The notes beneath the pieces were generated by a model. That model searched no databases. It had not been told where the DNA came from and worked only from the letters and a program-made list of their open reading frames with translations. From positions 1 to 64,000 of the forward strand of contig NZ_JAHHDX010000010.1 of assembly GCF_018619335.1 (NCBI RefSeq): a stretch of 64,000 nucleotides of DNA, read 5' to 3'. The translations under genes and the position numbers were made by a program. The DNA comes from Alteromonas sp. ALT199 (GTDB taxonomy: Bacteria; Pseudomonadota; Gammaproteobacteria; Enterobacterales; Alteromonadaceae). Positions 16,921 through 25,142 of this stretch are shown piece by piece; position 1 is the stretch's first letter; every line of letters starts with the position of its first letter.

Positions 16921-18113
16921 TGCTCACAACTTGTTGCTTCGTCTGCACACGCTTTAATATAAAATGCTTCAGCAGGGGTGGCAATTAACGTTTCGATAAG
17001 CGTATTGGCAGCATGTTTAGCAACGTAGCGAGTTTTCTCATTCGGCTCATTATCACCGACTTCATAGGTAACACCATGCACGTGATAAACATCAGCAAAA
17101 AACTGTTTAAAAACGCCTTTCCCTGGCGAAGTGCCAGGTTTATCTACGACTTTAAACACGCCTTTGGTCTGCGTTTGCAAGTCGGCCAACCAACCTACAA
17201 CCATGTTGCTAGGGGCGATACTTTCATCTACCGGAATGGTATAAAAAACATTGTTATGGGTAGAGTGAAAGTCCATCCCCATTACAATTTTCCCGCCAGC
17301 ATCCGTTATTTTATCCAGATACCTTTTCACTGCACTGGTCTCTGGTTGAGAGAATACATTCCAATCGCGGTTTAGATCTTTATGCCCAACACTATGTCGC
17401 CAATGACCATTGGCTACACCATCAGGGTTTATGTTCGGAACTACCAGCACATTAAAGCGCGACAAAAACGCACTACTTTTAGATGTAGTCGTTAAAAATG
17501 CATTGAGAAAAGAGAACATGGCTACCGCACCTGTTACTTCAGGAGGATGTTGGCGACCAACGAAAATAACCCACTCTGTGTTTTCTGGCTTTTCTAAAGC
17601 AAACGCAGAAAGCGTGCGGCCTTCGGTAGACTTTCCAATCGTAAATGGCTTAATGGCAAAGTCCTGCTCTGCTTGTTTTAGCCAGTTTGTGTAAACTGAA
17701 TTTGGAATAGGACGCTGGGCTGCCACATAGAGTGGCTTTTTTGATACGGGTAAAGTTAGTGTCATGCCCTGCTCTGTGGTATCAAACGCGGTTATTTTCC
17801 AGCTTTTTTGATCGTAACTCACTTTAGGTAAATACCTTGGTGTATAACCGTCAAAGGTCAGCACTACGTCTACTTTTTCTGCTTGTTTTGACGATGTATC
17901 ACCTGCTGCGGTAACACTAAAGTAATACCAAGGGCTAGGATTTATGGGCTTATCTTCTGGTAAGAAGCTCAATACATAGGTGCCGTTTTCGTCGACTTCA
18001 CAGGAATCTAACTTACCGGCTTCAAAATCTGCAGAAAAAGTAACACCTTCGAATTCACACGCCAATGTAACAGGGGAAGCAAATGCCAGTGCAATGAAAA
18101 GTAATCGGAACAT
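16917..18113 (-). CDS. M14-family zinc carboxypeptidase, exported
   Basis: A 398-residue periplasmic or secreted carboxypeptidase. A signal peptide ends near TLA-CE (about residue 18). A beta-rich N-terminal domain (about 20-140) resembles that of cytosolic-carboxypeptidase-like M14 enzymes. The catalytic domain has the zinc ligands in GRQHPPE and DFHSTH and the catalytic Glu in VTYEVGDNEP. Some of these relatives remove C-terminal or side-chain glutamates. It is co-translated with the M20 amidohydrolase and lies 75 nt after the TonB receptor, which suggests breakdown of an imported glutamyl or peptide substrate. Confidence 0.85.
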   Translation of the reverse strand: MFRLLFIALAFASPVTLACEFEGVTFSADFEAGKLDSCEVDENGTYVLSFLPEDKPINPSPWYYFSVTAAGDTSSKQAEKVDVVLTFDGYTPRYLPKVSYDQKSWKITAFDTTEQGMTLTLPVSKKPLYVAAQRPIPNSVYTNWLKQAEQDFAIKPFTIGKSTEGRTLSAFALEKPENTEWVIFVGRQHPPEVTGAVAMFSFLNAFLTTTSKSSAFLSRFNVLVVPNINPDGVANGHWRHSVGHKDLNRDWNVFSQPETSAVKRYLDKITDAGGKIVMGMDFHSTHNNVFYTIPVDESIAPSNMVVGWLADLQTQTKGVFKVVDKPGTSPGKGVFKQFFADVYHVHGVTYEVGDNEPNEKTRYVAKHAANTLIETLIATPAEAFYIKACADEATSCEQ

Positions 18114-18188
18114 GATATCTCCATGAAATAAGCGCCCCCCTAATGGTAGGCGCCTTTTTATGATGTGGAAGTAGATTAAGTGTTTAAC

Positions 18189-21100
18189 CTAGAATTTATG
18201 ATTAAGCGTCACGTAGGTATAACGGCCAATCGATGAATGAAGGCTACTGCTGAAACCAAAGGTTTCATCGGCAAACGGCGGTTCTTCGTTAGTGAGGTTA
18301 CGCATGCCTACGGTCACTTTCGTTTTTCCGCTAAACAGTGCGTCTTCACTAAAGCGGTAACTTACGTATGCATCTAACGTTGACCAATCATCAATGACGT
18401 GAGTCACTAAATCACCTGAATCGTCGGTATAATTTAAGCTAGTGTCTTCAACATCACTAACGTAACGATATTTAAGACCGGCACGCCATGCATCTTGAGA
18501 ATAGGTTAGCGATAAATTAGCCCGCCATTCTGGGCGTTCGTTTTGACGAATAAGGTCGCCATCGCTACCAAATATGGCCACTTGCTCCCCTTCGTACAAT
18601 AACGCTTCGTTTCCCGCTTCTTGCGCTGCAACCACTAGGTCTGTGATATCGTCAGATCCTTGATCGAACTTTCGTAAGTTGGCGGCACTGAGCTTAATGG
18701 AAAAATCACCTACTGCAGTTTCAAAACGGTAATCAGCACTGTAATCGATACCAGAAATGTCTCTTGGTAGTAAGTTAGTGTAGTCGTTTCGAATATATAT
18801 AATTTCGTCATTTTCATCACGAACAACATTTTCATTCGCGCTACCCTGGCTACGCAATAATGCGTCATACAAAATTTGCGTTTGGCTATTTAAAATACCC
18901 ACCGTGTTCTCTTGCTTGATTTGCCACCAATCGACTGTAAGGGTTAACGCTTTGGTAGGCGTAAGTACTACACCAAACGAGTAGTTTTCACTTTCTTCGG
19001 GGCTTAAGGTATCACTGCCATTTCGAAGCTCTAGCGTACCGCGATTCGTTTGTGTCAACGGATCGGTTCTGGTATTTGAACGGGCAACATTTACTGCTGT
19101 GGTTTGTGGTAACCCTGGCGCTTTGAATCCCCCTGAATAAGCACCACGAATTAACGCGTTTTCATTTACTGTCCATGCAAGGGCAAATTTAGGTTTAAAT
19201 ACGCTGCCTACGTCAGAGAAATCTTCGTAACGCCCAGCTACCTGTAAATTTAAGCTTTCAACAAACGGTTTATCGGCTAACAATGGAATAGCAAATTCCG
19301 CGTACGCAGATACCACATTACGACTTCCACTAGCATCTGGCGTAGGGCTACTTCCTAATACCTGGCTAGCAATTTCAGACGAAGTGCCACCCACTAAGTC
19401 ACTGAAAAACAATGTGCCATTCAAATCATCGGTACGTTTGTCAAAAAAGCTTTCATAGCGATATTCAATACCTGCGGCAAAACCTACATCTCCGGCGGGT
19501 AAACTAAATAAATCTGGTCGAGATACTTTGGCATCAATTGAAGCAAGTTCTGTTTCGGACTCCCGCTCAACATCCACCATAAAGCTGTCGATAACACTTT
19601 GAGATACCGGCGTATCATCAACCGTATTTGGGTTGGTTACACTGGCGCCGCTAAAAATATTGTAAGCCGTACTTTCATCGGTACTATTAACCGCTTGTTG
19701 GAACAAGGTGGTGTTAATTCGATTTGCGGTATCGATAGTATTGGCTTTTGAATACAACACGGCTGAATCGAAGTCCCAATCCCCGATATAACCCCGAGAG
19801 CCTGCCAATAAACGATAACTGTAGTCATCGACTTCTATATTTCGTGGTCCTGTATCAATGGGACGATAGCGACGAACTGTCACATCCTCACCAAAAGGGT
19901 TGTAAAATGCATCAGCAGACACCGTAAAACGCTGTGCTGTTAGATTGCCCGATTGTTCACGAATACGTTTTGCCGTCGCTGAGTAGTAAAGGGCTTCACC
20001 GTATATCTCAACATCATCGTTGATTTGGTGATTCACCAATGTGTATAGATTTAACCTATCGACTTCAGAGCTTAAGCTACGCTGTGAGTTTGAGTCGAAG
20101 CGCATATCTCGAGGCGTTGACCCAGTAGACGCGCACACATCGCCACTAACGTCTGCCACACAATCGTTGTATGACGCTGGTTCAAGATGAAAGGTGCCTA
20201 AACTGCCTGAGGAGAATTCGCCCCATGGCGTTACCGTTGAGCGATTATCTAGTTGTGTATCGCCAACAAAATCAGCAGGCACTTCGCTGAAGTTACGTAA
20301 GTCAGAACTGGCGGCATAATCCCGCTCACTCGCCATAACCATATCGCGATGATAGTACCCACCACTAAAAGTAACGTGAGTTTTATCATTATTAAATAAC
20401 CAACCACCAGCACCTGATAAATTGATTTGGTCACGACCTGTACCCTGACTACTGCCATATTGGGCTTGAACTTCACCGCCCGTATATTTGTCGTCTAAAA
20501 CATAATTCACTACACCTGATATGGCATCAGTACCGTAAATAGCCGCAGCGCCATCGCGTAACACTTCAACGCGTTTTAGCCCTTTAACTGGCAGCGTATT
20601 TGAATTCACAGTAGTGACAGGCACTAAGTTTTCGGCTTGCGTGCCTGGGTGTAGCACTAATCGGCGACCGTTCAACAGCGTAAGCGTATAACCTGTGCCT
20701 ATACCTCGTAGGTTTACTGATGAGACATCGCCACGTGCGTCGTTAACACCACCAACTACACGCTCGCTATTAAAATTTACGGCACCTTGTTGTGGTAACT
20801 CCGCTAAAATTTCAGCGCCGCTGCTTAAGCCTAAACCGTCTATATCTTCAGATGACATCATGGTGACGGGCAATGCGCCAGTATCTTGCATTCCACGGAT
20901 GTTTGAGCCAGTAACCTGAATACGCTCTACACTTGCTTCTTGTTTTTGAACGTCAGCAGTAACGGGAACGGCAGAAGGGTCTTGTGGTTGGTTTTTCTCT
21001 TCGCTTCCAATCGGTGTAACAATATAGGTACTTTTAGAGGTTTGCTTGTAGGTGAAGCCAGTGCCTTCAAGCAAGGTAGAAAGTGCATCTCGCACATCCA

Positions 21101-21314
21101 TACTACCTTCTAGCTTAGGGGCTAGTTTTTGTTTTATTCTAGCGTCTGAAAACAAAATTTGAATTTCACTGTGCTGTGCCAGTGAGAGTAATGCGTTATC
21201 AAGTGTAGTAGCTTGAATTGAAAGATTATCTATTTGCTGTGCTTTTAAGCCTGTGCTTAGTGACAATGCGACACACAGGGCTAACGTACTTGTTGTGGTT
21301 TTTGGCAACTTCAT
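18189..21314 (-). CDS. TonB-dependent receptor with STN signalling domain
   Basis: A 1041-residue outer-membrane transporter. After a signal peptide (cut near KAQQ, about 25) comes an STN domain (about 27-105, with ALLSLAQHSEIQILF). This domain talks to the FecR anti-sigma factor in the periplasm. A TonB-box-like and plug region follows (about 130-270, VEVLRDGAAAIYGTDAISG), then the 22-strand barrel ending in Phe (YVTLNHKF). The receptor is of the large type common in marine Alteromonadales. Position between fecR and two peptidases argues for an organic ligand rather than iron; I see no siderophore gene nearby. Confidence 0.92.
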   Translation of the reverse strand: MKLPKTTTSTLALCVALSLSTGLKAQQIDNLSIQATTLDNALLSLAQHSEIQILFSDARIKQKLAPKLEGSMDVRDALSTLLEGTGFTYKQTSKSTYIVTPIGSEEKNQPQDPSAVPVTADVQKQEASVERIQVTGSNIRGMQDTGALPVTMMSSEDIDGLGLSSGAEILAELPQQGAVNFNSERVVGGVNDARGDVSSVNLRGIGTGYTLTLLNGRRLVLHPGTQAENLVPVTTVNSNTLPVKGLKRVEVLRDGAAAIYGTDAISGVVNYVLDDKYTGGEVQAQYGSSQGTGRDQINLSGAGGWLFNNDKTHVTFSGGYYHRDMVMASERDYAASSDLRNFSEVPADFVGDTQLDNRSTVTPWGEFSSGSLGTFHLEPASYNDCVADVSGDVCASTGSTPRDMRFDSNSQRSLSSEVDRLNLYTLVNHQINDDVEIYGEALYYSATAKRIREQSGNLTAQRFTVSADAFYNPFGEDVTVRRYRPIDTGPRNIEVDDYSYRLLAGSRGYIGDWDFDSAVLYSKANTIDTANRINTTLFQQAVNSTDESTAYNIFSGASVTNPNTVDDTPVSQSVIDSFMVDVERESETELASIDAKVSRPDLFSLPAGDVGFAAGIEYRYESFFDKRTDDLNGTLFFSDLVGGTSSEIASQVLGSSPTPDASGSRNVVSAYAEFAIPLLADKPFVESLNLQVAGRYEDFSDVGSVFKPKFALAWTVNENALIRGAYSGGFKAPGLPQTTAVNVARSNTRTDPLTQTNRGTLELRNGSDTLSPEESENYSFGVVLTPTKALTLTVDWWQIKQENTVGILNSQTQILYDALLRSQGSANENVVRDENDEIIYIRNDYTNLLPRDISGIDYSADYRFETAVGDFSIKLSAANLRKFDQGSDDITDLVVAAQEAGNEALLYEGEQVAIFGSDGDLIRQNERPEWRANLSLTYSQDAWRAGLKYRYVSDVEDTSLNYTDDSGDLVTHVIDDWSTLDAYVSYRFSEDALFSGKTKVTVGMRNLTNEEPPFADETFGFSSSLHSSIGRYTYVTLNHKF

Positions 21315-21381
21315 GGCTGCTCCTATAGTATTTTAATGTGTTCCCTTTTAGTTAATACGCAGCCAAAAACAAAACCCTCCG

Positions 21382-22371
21382 CTATTTCTTCACTAATTTT
21401 ATATTTTCTTCATCTCTTTTCGCTTCTATCGGCAAGGTTGCTTCAAGTGCCGTTAAAATTGCATCGCCATCTGACAGCTTAAAAACGCCACTAATACGCA
21501 AATCGGCTACATCCTGACTTATTACTATTTTTTTGCTTCTATAGCGGTTAAAACTGGCAATAACTTTATCTAACCGTTCTTCATCAAAACGTAAGTAACC
21601 CGTACGCCAACTTTGCGCTTTTACTACACTGTCCACATTTTCTTTTGCGATAAGTGCACTGGTATCATTGAACGTTGCAACTGCGCCGGCTTCCAGTAAC
21701 ACTGGGGTATCACCATTCGCTGGTTTGTGGGTGTTCGACTCTGCCTTTTCTTCAATGGCAACGACACCTTCTTCTACGGCTATATCAAACCCAGCCTGTG
21801 ACAGCTTAATATTAAACTTCGTCCCTACGACCCTCACCGTTTTATTTGCGGTATGAATTAAAAATGGACGGGTGCGATCTTTAGCAATGTCAAAAAATGC
21901 CTCACCGTGTTCTAGCCAGAGCTCTCTGTGCGCTTCGCTAAACTGTATATTAATGCGGGTATCTGTATTTAACGTAATGGTAGAGCCATCTGGTAATCCA
22001 ACATTGCTCACCTCTCCGATGGCAGTGGAATAATTATTGGCAAGCTCACTGTTATCAATACGTTTGTCAGGCGCATTGTACTGCGTGATGAGCAAAAAGC
22101 AGAATGATGCTACAACAATAGATGCGGCTAGATAGCGCATGCGATAGAAACGTTTTTCCAACTTTTGGCGCCAGCCTATATGAGGCGCAATGTGAGCAGA
22201 GCTCTCCCATACTAAAAGCGCATCGTCAAAAGCTGCTTGATGGGCGGATTTTGCATCGCACCATGCAAGGATCTCACTTTCTTCTTTAGCTGTCAGTTCA
22301 CCAGAGTAAAGACGCACAACGTAATCACTTGCACGTTTATTGATTGAATGCTGGTTCAAAGCCGTAGCCAT
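21382..22371 (-). CDS. FecR-family anti-sigma/signal transducer
   Basis: A 329-residue single-pass inner-membrane protein that relays receptor occupancy to the ECF sigma factor. The cytoplasmic N-terminus has the FecR-type WCDAKSAHQAAFDDALLVW region (residues 28-46), then a membrane segment (about 75-93). The periplasmic FecR domain (GSTITLNTDTRI, VVGTKFNI) and a C-terminal STN-like interaction domain follow. It overlaps the sigma-factor gene by one base and is followed by the TonB receptor, the standard three-part trans-envelope signalling order. Confidence 0.92.
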   Translation of the reverse strand: MATALNQHSINKRASDYVVRLYSGELTAKEESEILAWCDAKSAHQAAFDDALLVWESSAHIAPHIGWRQKLEKRFYRMRYLAASIVVASFCFLLITQYNAPDKRIDNSELANNYSTAIGEVSNVGLPDGSTITLNTDTRINIQFSEAHRELWLEHGEAFFDIAKDRTRPFLIHTANKTVRVVGTKFNIKLSQAGFDIAVEEGVVAIEEKAESNTHKPANGDTPVLLEAGAVATFNDTSALIAKENVDSVVKAQSWRTGYLRFDEERLDKVIASFNRYRSKKIVISQDVADLRISGVFKLSDGDAILTALEATLPIEAKRDEENIKLVKK

Positions 22372-22934
22372 TAATCTTGCACCTTATTTCGAATAGCCGT
22401 CAATGCGGCCGAAATGTATTTTTCTACTGTACTAACAGAAACGCCTAATATATCGCTGATTTCCCGATAAGCTTTACCTTCAACACGGCAAAGTACAAAC
22501 GCGGATTTGTGATGAGGATTAATATTTTCAAGCACACTTTCAATTTCGATGAGTTTCTCAGCTATCCCTGCGTGCTTCTCGGGTTCATTGCTCCACGTAG
22601 AGTATAGGGTATCAGAAAATGGTTCATGCGCTTCATGAGCACGTACTTTTGCTCGCCGTTCTCTATCGATGATTAAATTGGTGACAACGGTAAACAAAAA
22701 ACTTCTAAACGTATCTTGGCGCGCTTCAATCTTTTGAGCCATTCCATCTAGTGAAAACAGTTTGGCATACATTTCTTGCAGAATATCTTCCACTTCTGAG
22801 GAATTAGCTCGTGCCCTTACTCGAATAAACCGCCGAAGTGCCGGTTCATGCTCAGAAATGAGATGGTAGAGTGTAGCATTGTCGCTTTGAGACTGCGCTA
22901 TAGCTGATTGAGTATTTAAATAAACAACTTTCAC
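22371..22934 (-). CDS. FecI-like ECF sigma factor
   Basis: A 187-residue extracytoplasmic-function sigma factor. Region 2 (about 30-100, with VEDILQEMYAKLF and FLFTVVTNLIIDRER) binds core polymerase and the -10. Region 4 (about 135-185, AFVLCRVEGKAYREISDILGVS with VSTVEKYISAAL) is a clear helix-turn-helix for the -35. It is the first gene of the fecR-receptor-peptidase operon and probably drives the receptor gene when FecR signals. I could not define its promoter motif. Confidence 0.92.
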   Translation of the reverse strand: MKVVYLNTQSAIAQSQSDNATLYHLISEHEPALRRFIRVRARANSSEVEDILQEMYAKLFSLDGMAQKIEARQDTFRSFLFTVVTNLIIDRERRAKVRAHEAHEPFSDTLYSTWSNEPEKHAGIAEKLIEIESVLENINPHHKSAFVLCRVEGKAYREISDILGVSVSTVEKYISAALTAIRNKVQD

Positions 22935-23026
22935 ACTGATTCTTCATTCATTTCTGGCCTACCTATTAATACGCAGTGAAGCATAAATCCCTCCACCTTT
23001 TTTCACTTTATTTCTAGCCAGAAAAT

Positions 23027-23053
23027 AAAAAACCCGGCATAAGCCGGGTTTTT
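23027..23053 (-). terminator. Intrinsic terminator of rplM-rpsI
   Basis: AACCCGGC-TTAT-GCCGGGTT followed by a run of T on the minus strand, about 20 nt past the rpsI stop. The stem is GC-rich with a tetraloop, so termination should be efficient. It isolates the ribosomal genes from the sigma-factor operon downstream. Confidence 0.88.
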
Positions 23054-23074
23054 GCAATACAAAAAACGTAAAAA

Positions 23075-23467
23075 TTAACGCTTTGAGAATTGTGGACGCT
23101 TACGCGCTTTGTGTAGACCAACTTTCTTACGTTCAACGCGACGTGCGTCACGAGTAACGAAGCCAGCTTTACGAAGTGCTGGACGTAGTGCTTCATCATA
23201 CTCCATAAGAGCACGAGTAAGACCGTGACGAATTGCGCCCGCTTGACCGTTAGAACCACCACCTTTAACAGTGACGTAAACGTCAAACTTTTCAGTCATT
23301 TCAACAAGTTCAAGTGGCTGACGAACAACCATGCACTCTGTTTCACGACCAAAGTACTCGTCAAGAGCGCGTTGGTTTACTTTAATGCTACCTGTGCCTG
23401 GACGTAGGAACACACGAGCAGTAGAACTTTTGCGGCGGCCTGTGCCGTAGTATTGAGTATCTGCCAT
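23075..23467 (-). CDS. rpsI: 30S ribosomal protein S9
   Basis: Small-subunit protein whose C-terminal tail reaches the decoding site. The 130-residue product has the uS9 core ([30 protein letters not shown]) and ends in the invariant basic KRPQFSKR tail that contacts P-site tRNA. It follows rplM by 12 nt, the conserved bacterial pair, and is followed by an intrinsic terminator. Confidence 0.98.
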   Translation of the reverse strand: MADTQYYGTGRRKSSTARVFLRPGTGSIKVNQRALDEYFGRETECMVVRQPLELVEMTEKFDVYVTVKGGGSNGQAGAIRHGLTRALMEYDEALRPALRKAGFVTRDARRVERKKVGLHKARKRPQFSKR

Positions 23468-23479
23468 GTTAATAGCTCC

Positions 23480-23908
23480 TTAAATGTCCAAAACTTGTGG
23501 TTGCTGTGCTGCGTGAGAGTGTTCTGCACCAGCGTAAACTTTCATTTTACGGAACATTGCGCGGCCTAGAGGGCCTTTTGGCAACATGCCTTTAACTGCT
23601 TTTTCAAGAACCATTTCTGGCTTGTGAGCAATTAGTTTTTCGAAGTTTGTCTCTTTAAGACCACCTGGGTAACCAGAGTGCGCATAGTACATTTTGTCTT
23701 GCGCTTTACGGCCTGTAACCGCAACTTTTTCAGCATTGATTACGATGATGTAATCACCAGTGTCCACGTGAGGTGTGTACTCTGGCTTGTGCTTACCACG
23801 AAGGCGTAGTGCGATTTCAGAAGCCAAACGGCCTAGAGTTTTGTCTGTGGCGTCTACCACATACCAGTCACGTTGTACCGTTTCTGGCTTAGCAACAAAA
23901 GTTTTCAT
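23480..23908 (-). CDS. rplM: 50S ribosomal protein L13
   Basis: Early-assembly large-subunit protein uL13, 142 residues, very close to E. coli ([17 protein letters not shown] at the start, [11 protein letters not shown] at the end). The ATG at 23908 matches the family start exactly; an in-frame GTG at 23920 would add four residues. The operon rplM-rpsI has a clear promoter at 24046-24073 and a structured leader, and in E. coli L13 is known to repress its own operon at the mRNA. Confidence 0.98.
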   Translation of the reverse strand: MKTFVAKPETVQRDWYVVDATDKTLGRLASEIALRLRGKHKPEYTPHVDTGDYIIVINAEKVAVTGRKAQDKMYYAHSGYPGGLKETNFEKLIAHKPEMVLEKAVKGMLPKGPLGRAMFRKMKVYAGAEHSHAAQQPQVLDI

Positions 23909-23941
23909 TTTCAAATTCACCCGAATAATATCGTCGTTACT

Positions 23942-24024
23942 GATTTCTGAACACCAGAAATCACCTTAAAATCAACACAAAGACCCCTTCGAGCCGGCTG
24001 ATTCTTCCACCTTCCCAAAGGTGG
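23942..24024 (-). promoter_or_regulatory. Structured leader of rplM mRNA, possible L13 autoregulation site
   Basis: The transcribed leader contains two perfect stems. One is CCACCTT/AAGGTGG with a 4-nt loop (24007-24024). The other is GATTTCTG/CAGAAATC with a 5-nt loop (23942-23962), about 34 nt before the ATG. L13-mediated feedback on the rplM leader is established in E. coli; its use of these hairpins is inferred. Confidence 0.45.
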
Positions 24025-24045
24025 GCGTAACTGGGCAGGGCGCGA

Positions 24046-24073
24046 ATTATACAGGAATTGAAGGAAATGCGAA
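24046..24073 (-). promoter_or_regulatory. Sigma-70 promoter of rplM-rpsI
   Basis: On the minus strand a perfect TATAAT (24046-24051) is preceded by TTCGCA (24068-24073) with a 16-bp spacer. A GC-rich GCGCCC discriminator follows, as expected of a stringently controlled ribosomal promoter. The start would be near 24038. Confidence 0.75.
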
Positions 24074-24412
24074 CCCCCAACAACAAAAAACATGGATAAA
24101 ATTCCAACATTTGCCGATGACATAGAAATTGATTTGAGGTAACGTCAAATTGCTGTGTTCAGAACTAACATCAAAATAAATGAATATATCGGTATAACTA
24201 TCGTCCCTCATCCTCACCGCTCGACACGAAGTCGTCAGGTGCAGTCCTAATAAAGAGGGAGGCAGAATTGCCAACTGATACTGAAAGTAGAGAAGTACAC
24301 AAGCTCGGCACCCAACAATACCTTACAAACTAGATTACGCGCGGTGGGATAAATACAAAGGTTTAGCAATACGCGCGCTCGAAAAAGAGATGTCAGAGTA
24401 AAATACTTAACA

Positions 24413-24443
24413 CTTAAGGTTTTCTTAAGGTCGTTCGTTTAGT
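24413..24443 (+). promoter_or_regulatory. PmrA/QseB-like box 1 with -10, upstream of the two-component operon
   Basis: CTTAAG-GTTTT-CTTAAG (24413-24429) matches the PmrA box YTTAAK-N5-YTTAAK. It is followed after exactly 8 nt by TTTAGT (24438-24443), a plausible -10. The box replaces the -35, as in activator-dependent promoters. Located before the regulator gene itself, it suggests autoregulation. Confidence 0.75.
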
Positions 24444-24475
24444 GTTTTGATTTGTTTTTTATCAATGAGTTTTTT

Positions 24476-25141
24476 ATGCGTGTACTGCTTGTAGAGGACG
24501 ATAGGCCGTTGTCTGACGCCCTTGCCCTTTCACTAAAGAATGCCAACTTCACGGTAGACTGTGTTTATTCAGGCGAAGATGCCCTTGCAACGCTAAGAGC
24601 AGGCCAAAGTGACATTGTCATTCTTGACTTGGGTTTACCCGACACTGATGGCCTCGACGTACTAAAATCTATTCGAAAAAAAAACGTAACGCTTCCTGTG
24701 TTGATCTTAACTGCACGGGATAAAACGCTAGACAAGATATCGGGTTTGGATGCAGGCGCCGACGACTACTTACCTAAACCGTTTGAAATAGAAGAACTGT
24801 TAGCTAGGATTAGAGTACTTGAGCGTCGTCTGAGCACAGCATCTCACACCATTGTTAGTGTTAAGAATGTTAGTCTTGATACCGTCCATCATTCGCTTAC
24901 TATCGACAATCAAAATGTTCACTTGCCTCGCCGTGAACTCATGCTACTAAAAGCGCTCATTGAAAACGCAGGGCGCATACTAAGTAAAGATCAGCTGGAA
25001 AATAAACTTTATGAGTGGGGAGAGGAAGTGGCAAGCAATACGATAGAAGTACACGTGAGTAATTTGCGTAAGAAAATGCCTCCTGAATTTATTAAAACTA
25101 TTCGAGGCGTCGGTTATTGCATTTCAAAATCGGGGGAGTGA
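24476..25141 (+). CDS. OmpR-family response regulator, PmrA/QseB-like
   Basis: A 221-residue DNA-binding regulator. The receiver keeps all key residues: acidic pair EDD (7-9), phosphoacceptor Asp51 in VILDLGLPD, Thr in LILTARD and Lys in YLPKPF. The C-terminal winged helix has LPRRELMLLKALIE and TIEVHVSNLRKK. The ATG at 24476 gives the standard MRVLLVEDD start. The kinase gene begins one base after its stop. A PmrA-type CTTAAG-N5-CTTAAG box lies before this gene and before two downstream operons, so this protein is the likely binder of all three. The PmrA-versus-QseB distinction cannot be settled from sequence alone. Confidence 0.9.
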   Translation: MRVLLVEDDRPLSDALALSLKNANFTVDCVYSGEDALATLRAGQSDIVILDLGLPDTDGLDVLKSIRKKNVTLPVLILTARDKTLDKISGLDAGADDYLPKPFEIEELLARIRVLERRLSTASHTIVSVKNVSLDTVHHSLTIDNQNVHLPRRELMLLKALIENAGRILSKDQLENKLYEWGEEVASNTIEVHVSNLRKKMPPEFIKTIRGVGYCISKSGE

Positions 25142-25142
25142 A

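Larger units (their letters stand above)
23909..24475. other. Divergent region between rplM and the two-component operon
   Basis: This 567-base region holds the rplM promoter and about 130-nt leader (23909-24038), with two perfect hairpins at 23942-23962 and 24007-24024. At the other end it holds the PmrA-like box at 24413-24429. Between them, 24291-24394 reads in one plus-strand frame as about 33 residues ending ALEKEMSE, with no start codon, perhaps a gene remnant. No other feature was seen. Confidence 0.55.
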
